Part shown: positions 61,703 through 64,000 of the stretch, piece after piece | Numbering within the stretch: the stretch's first letter is position 1 | Layout: every line of letters begins with the position of its first letter | Source of the DNA: Closterium sp. Naga37s-1 | Taxonomy: Eukaryota > Streptophyta > Zygnematophyceae > Desmidiales > Closteriaceae | Assembly: GCA_947471745.1 (NCBI GenBank) | Contig: CANJKZ010000409.1 | Location: 434,001 to 498,000, forward strand | Direction: 5' to 3' | DNA: 64,000 nt | Notes under the pieces: model-generated | The model's input: only the letters and a program-made list of their open reading frames with translations | Told to the model about the DNA's origin: nothing | Databases searched by the model: none | Program-made: the position numbers and the translations under genes

Positions 61703-64000
61703 ATGCAGCTCCAGGGCCGTGCGCGTGAGTCCCTCACGCCCCAGCAGCTTCGTGAGTGGTACGCTAGTTGGGGCTGTCGGGGTGGCCGTAGTGGTAGTCG
61801 CTCTGGAGTGGGTCGGTTGGGAGCTTCTGGTAGTGGACAGGTGCAGCTGCCGTGTCCTCTCTCGCCCCAGCAGCTTCGTGAGTGGTACGCCAGTTGGGGC
61901 TGTCGGGGTGGCCGTAGTGGCAGTCGCTCTGGAGTGCGTCGTTTGGGAGCTTCTGGTAGTGGACAGGTGCAGCTGCCGTGTCCTGTGAGTGAGGCTGCCG
62001 CTCTAGGTGCTAGTGCGTCTGTTGCCCTAGGTGCTGGTGAGGCTACCACTCCCGGTACTCGCGTGTCTGCTACCCCAGGTGCTGGTGAGGCTGCTGCTCT
62101 AGGTGCTCGTGAGTCTGCGCCCCCTGGTAGTGAGTCGACTGAGGCACTGCTCACCTTCACTCTGGACTCAGGTGCTTCTCGCTGTTTCTTTCGTGACCGC
62201 ACTGCCCTTGAGCCGCTTGATCGGCCAGTTGCTGTCTCCCTCGCTGACCCCTCTGGGGGTCCGGTCATTGCGACCTCCTCCACTGTCCTTCCTTGTCCTG
62301 CGGTCCCGTCGGGCACACTGTCAGGTCTCCACCTCCCCTCGTTCTCTACGAACTTGGTGGCGGGTTGTGCGCTCCAGGACGGGGGTGTTCACCAGTTCAC
62401 CCCTGCCTACGAGCGCGTGATACACTGCACGTGTGCTCGGACGGGCCGTCACCTGGCTACCTTCACTCGGCAGCCGGGGTCGGACCTGTACACACTGACC
62501 ACTGAGTCCCCTCAGGTAGCTGCGTCTGCGTCTGCGTCAGGTCAGCTGTCGGCCCCCTGCTCGTGTCGCTCTCTGGCGCACGAGACCGTCCTCTGGCACC
62601 ACCGACTTGGTCACCCGTCCGTGCAGCGCCTTCGTGCCATGCACAAACGGTACCTTGTCTCTGGTCTTCCCAGGGTTCTCCCTCCCCTCCCACCCTCGCC
62701 TGCTCCTCCCTGTCTTCCCTGTGTCGAGGGGCGGCAGCGCGCCGCTCCTCACTCCTCCTCGTTTCCCCCGACGACTGCTCCCTTGCAGACGCTCCACATG
62801 GACGTGTGGGGCCCAGCCCGCGTCCGTGGTCAGGGTCAGGAGAGGTACTTCCTGATAGTTGTTGACGACTACTCGCGCTACACCACGGTCTTCCCCTTGC
62901 GCACCAAGGGTGAGGTCCTTGATGTTTTGATCCCTTGGATCAGCGCTTCTCGTCTCCAGCTCAGCGAGCGTTTCCACTCGGACTTTCTTGTCCTGCGCTT
63001 GCACTCTGACAGAGGTGGTGAGTTCTCCTCCGACCTCTTGGCAGCCTACTGTGCGGAGCACGGCATCCGCCAGTCGTTCACGCTTCCGGCCTCTCCACAG
63101 CAGAATGGGGTTGCTGAGCGCCGCATTGGCTTGGTCATGGAGGTCGCTCGTACCTCCTTGATCCATGCGACTGCCCCCCACTTTCTGTGGCCGTTTGCAG
63201 TCCGATACGCTGCGCATCAGCTCAACCTCTGGCCCCGTGTCTCCGTTCCGGAGACTTCGCCGACACTGCGTTGGACAGGAGAGGTTGGCGATGCGTCACG
63301 CTTTCGGGTCTGGGGATCTCGAGCCTTTGTTCGCGATACGTCCGCGGACAAGCTCTCCTCCCGCGCTGTTCCTTGTGTCTTCCTTGGCTTTGTCCCGGAC
63401 GCGTCTGGTTGGCAGTTCTACCACCCCACCTCGCGCCGTGTCCTGCCTTCTCAGGACGTCACTTTCGACGAGTCCGTCCCCTACTACCGCCTCTTCCCCT
63501 ACCGCACTGCCCCGCTTCCCCCCCCGCCTCTCTTCCTCGCGCCAGGTGCTGCTGTGGTAGACCCCCTCCCCCCTCAGGGTGCCACTCCCTCAGGTGTGTC
63601 CCAGGTAGACCCGGTTGAGCCTGTCGAGGTAGCTGTCGACTCTCGTCCTGCTAGGGGTGCTGAGCCTGAGGGTGCTGAGCCTGAGCGTGCGGAGCCTGGG
63701 GGTGCGGAGCCTGGGGGTGCGGAGCCTGGGGTTGCGGAGTCTGGGGGTGCGGAGCCTGGGGTTGCAGAGTCTGGGGGTGCTGAGCCTGGGGGTGCGGAGC
63801 CTGGGGGTGCTGAGCCTGCGGGTGCTGAGTCTGGGGGTGCTGAGTCTGGAGGTGCTGAGCCTGGGAGTGCTACACCTGGAGGAGCTCTCTCCTCACAGCA
63901 GCTGCGTGAGTGGTACTTACAGTACTGCAGCCTCAGGAGAGGTGCTTCTGGAGCCAGGAGTACTGCTGGAGCTGGTGCTAGTGCTTCCCCTCCTAGGCGG
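61703..64000 (+). CDS. CO12 protease-integrase polyprotein, open at the window end
   Basis: The frame is open from 61574, and the first ATG in it is 61703. Two 42-codon tandem units with the QQLREWY motif (61739-61990) come first, then an Ala/Gly/Glu segment. The protease TLDSGASRCFF lies at 62159-62190, with Asp 62165-62167. The HHCC domain follows (WHHRLGHPS, CLPCVEG), then integrase with Asp 62801-62803, Asp 63008-63010 and Glu 63116-63118 (DD35E). The integrase C-terminus and a Glu-Pro-Gly repeat linker (63655-63870) end with a third LREWY. No stop occurs to base 64000, so RT is expected beyond the window. Confidence 0.9.
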   Translation, partial: MQLQGRARESLTPQQLREWYASWGCRGGRSGSRSGVGRLGASGSGQVQLPCPLSPQQLREWYASWGCRGGRSGSRSGVRRLGASGSGQVQLPCPVSEAAALGASASVALGAGEATTPGTRVSATPGAGEAAALGARESAPPGSESTEALLTFTLDSGASRCFFRDRTALEPLDRPVAVSLADPSGGPVIATSSTVLPCPAVPSGTLSGLHLPSFSTNLVAGCALQDGGVHQFTPAYERVIHCTCARTGRHLATFTRQPGSDLYTLTTESPQVAASASASGQLSAPCSCRSLAHETVLWHHRLGHPSVQRLRAMHKRYLVSGLPRVLPPLPPSPAPPCLPCVEGRQRAAPHSSSFPPTTAPLQTLHMDVWGPARVRGQGQERYFLIVVDDYSRYTTVFPLRTKGEVLDVLIPWISASRLQLSERFHSDFLVLRLHSDRGGEFSSDLLAAYCAEHGIRQSFTLPASPQQNGVAERRIGLVMEVARTSLIHATAPHFLWPFAVRYAAHQLNLWPRVSVPETSPTLRWTGEVGDASRFRVWGSRAFVRDTSADKLSSRAVPCVFLGFVPDASGWQFYHPTSRRVLPSQDVTFDESVPYYRLFPYRTAPLPPPPLFLAPGAAVVDPLPPQGATPSGVSQVDPVEPVEVAVDSRPARGAEPEGAEPERAEPGGAEPGGAEPGVAESGGAEPGVAESGGAEPGGAEPGGAEPAGAESGGAESGGAEPGSATPGGALSSQQLREWYLQYCSLRRGASGARSTAGAGASASPPRR

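Larger units (their letters stand above)
60133..64000 (+). mobile_element. CO12: Ty1/copia element without Gag, 3' end outside the window
   Basis: A 136-bp LTR, primer site, 1.4-kb repetitive leader and then a Pol frame from 61574 that is still open at base 64000. It is closely related to CO4 in protease and integrase. The Gag domain and zinc motif are missing. It was inserted into GY3 RT. Confidence 0.93.

Overview
The window is eukaryotic, GC-rich, and consists almost entirely of LTR retrotransposons. I count 16 elements or fragments: twelve Ty1/copia, three Ty3/gypsy and one small non-autonomous LTR element. I found no host gene that I can name, no rRNA or tRNA gene, no CRISPR array and no bacterial-type operon. 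Most copia elements carry a primer-binding site resembling the plant initiator-tRNA-Met site (TGGTATCAGAGC or variants), GAG-pre-integrase/integrase/RT/RNase H order and Gly-rich Gag proteins. This fits a green-lineage host. A streptophyte alga (Closterium-like) is my guess, at low confidence, because no host gene supports it.

Layout. 1-4839: gypsy GY1 (+), cut by the window edge. 5286-7590: 5'-truncated copia CO1 (+). 7591-24808: a three-level nest. Copia CO4 (9649-16943, -) sits in the 3' LTR of copia CO3 (9004-23116, -), which sits in the gag gene of copia CO2 (7591-9003 plus 23117-24808, -). Target-site duplications AATCC and CTCAT prove the order of insertion. 25160-34588: three joined copia pieces, CO5 (+), CO6 (-) and CO7 (-), with GC-rich minisatellite leaders. 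34589-35043: a short non-transposon stretch that could hold the end of a host gene. 35044-39687: gypsy GY2 (-) interrupted by copia CO8 (-); the two are fused inside their integrase genes. 39688-54470: a second three-level nest. Copia CO11 (44275-50755, +) sits in the gag-pol frame of copia CO10 (40215-53054, -), which sits in the RT of a reduced copia, CO9 (+). The duplications are ACCAG and CTTCG. 54589-57473: a TRIM-like element with one and a half units, bracketed by two 203-bp direct repeats. 57641-60132: gypsy GY3 (-). 60133-64000: copia CO12 (+), whose Pol frame is still open at the window end but which lacks Gag.

The genes act as retrotransposon cycles. Gag packages RNA, protease processes the polyprotein, RT/RNase H copies the RNA from a tRNA primer, and integrase (DD35E, visible in seven copies) inserts the cDNA with 5-bp duplications. 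CO4 is the youngest-looking copy, with one difference visible between its 131-bp LTRs. CO10 is nearly coding-intact apart from one stop and the CO11 insertion. CO3 keeps a 1041-residue Pol frame, and CO11 is one frame with four point stops. The rest are pseudogenes.
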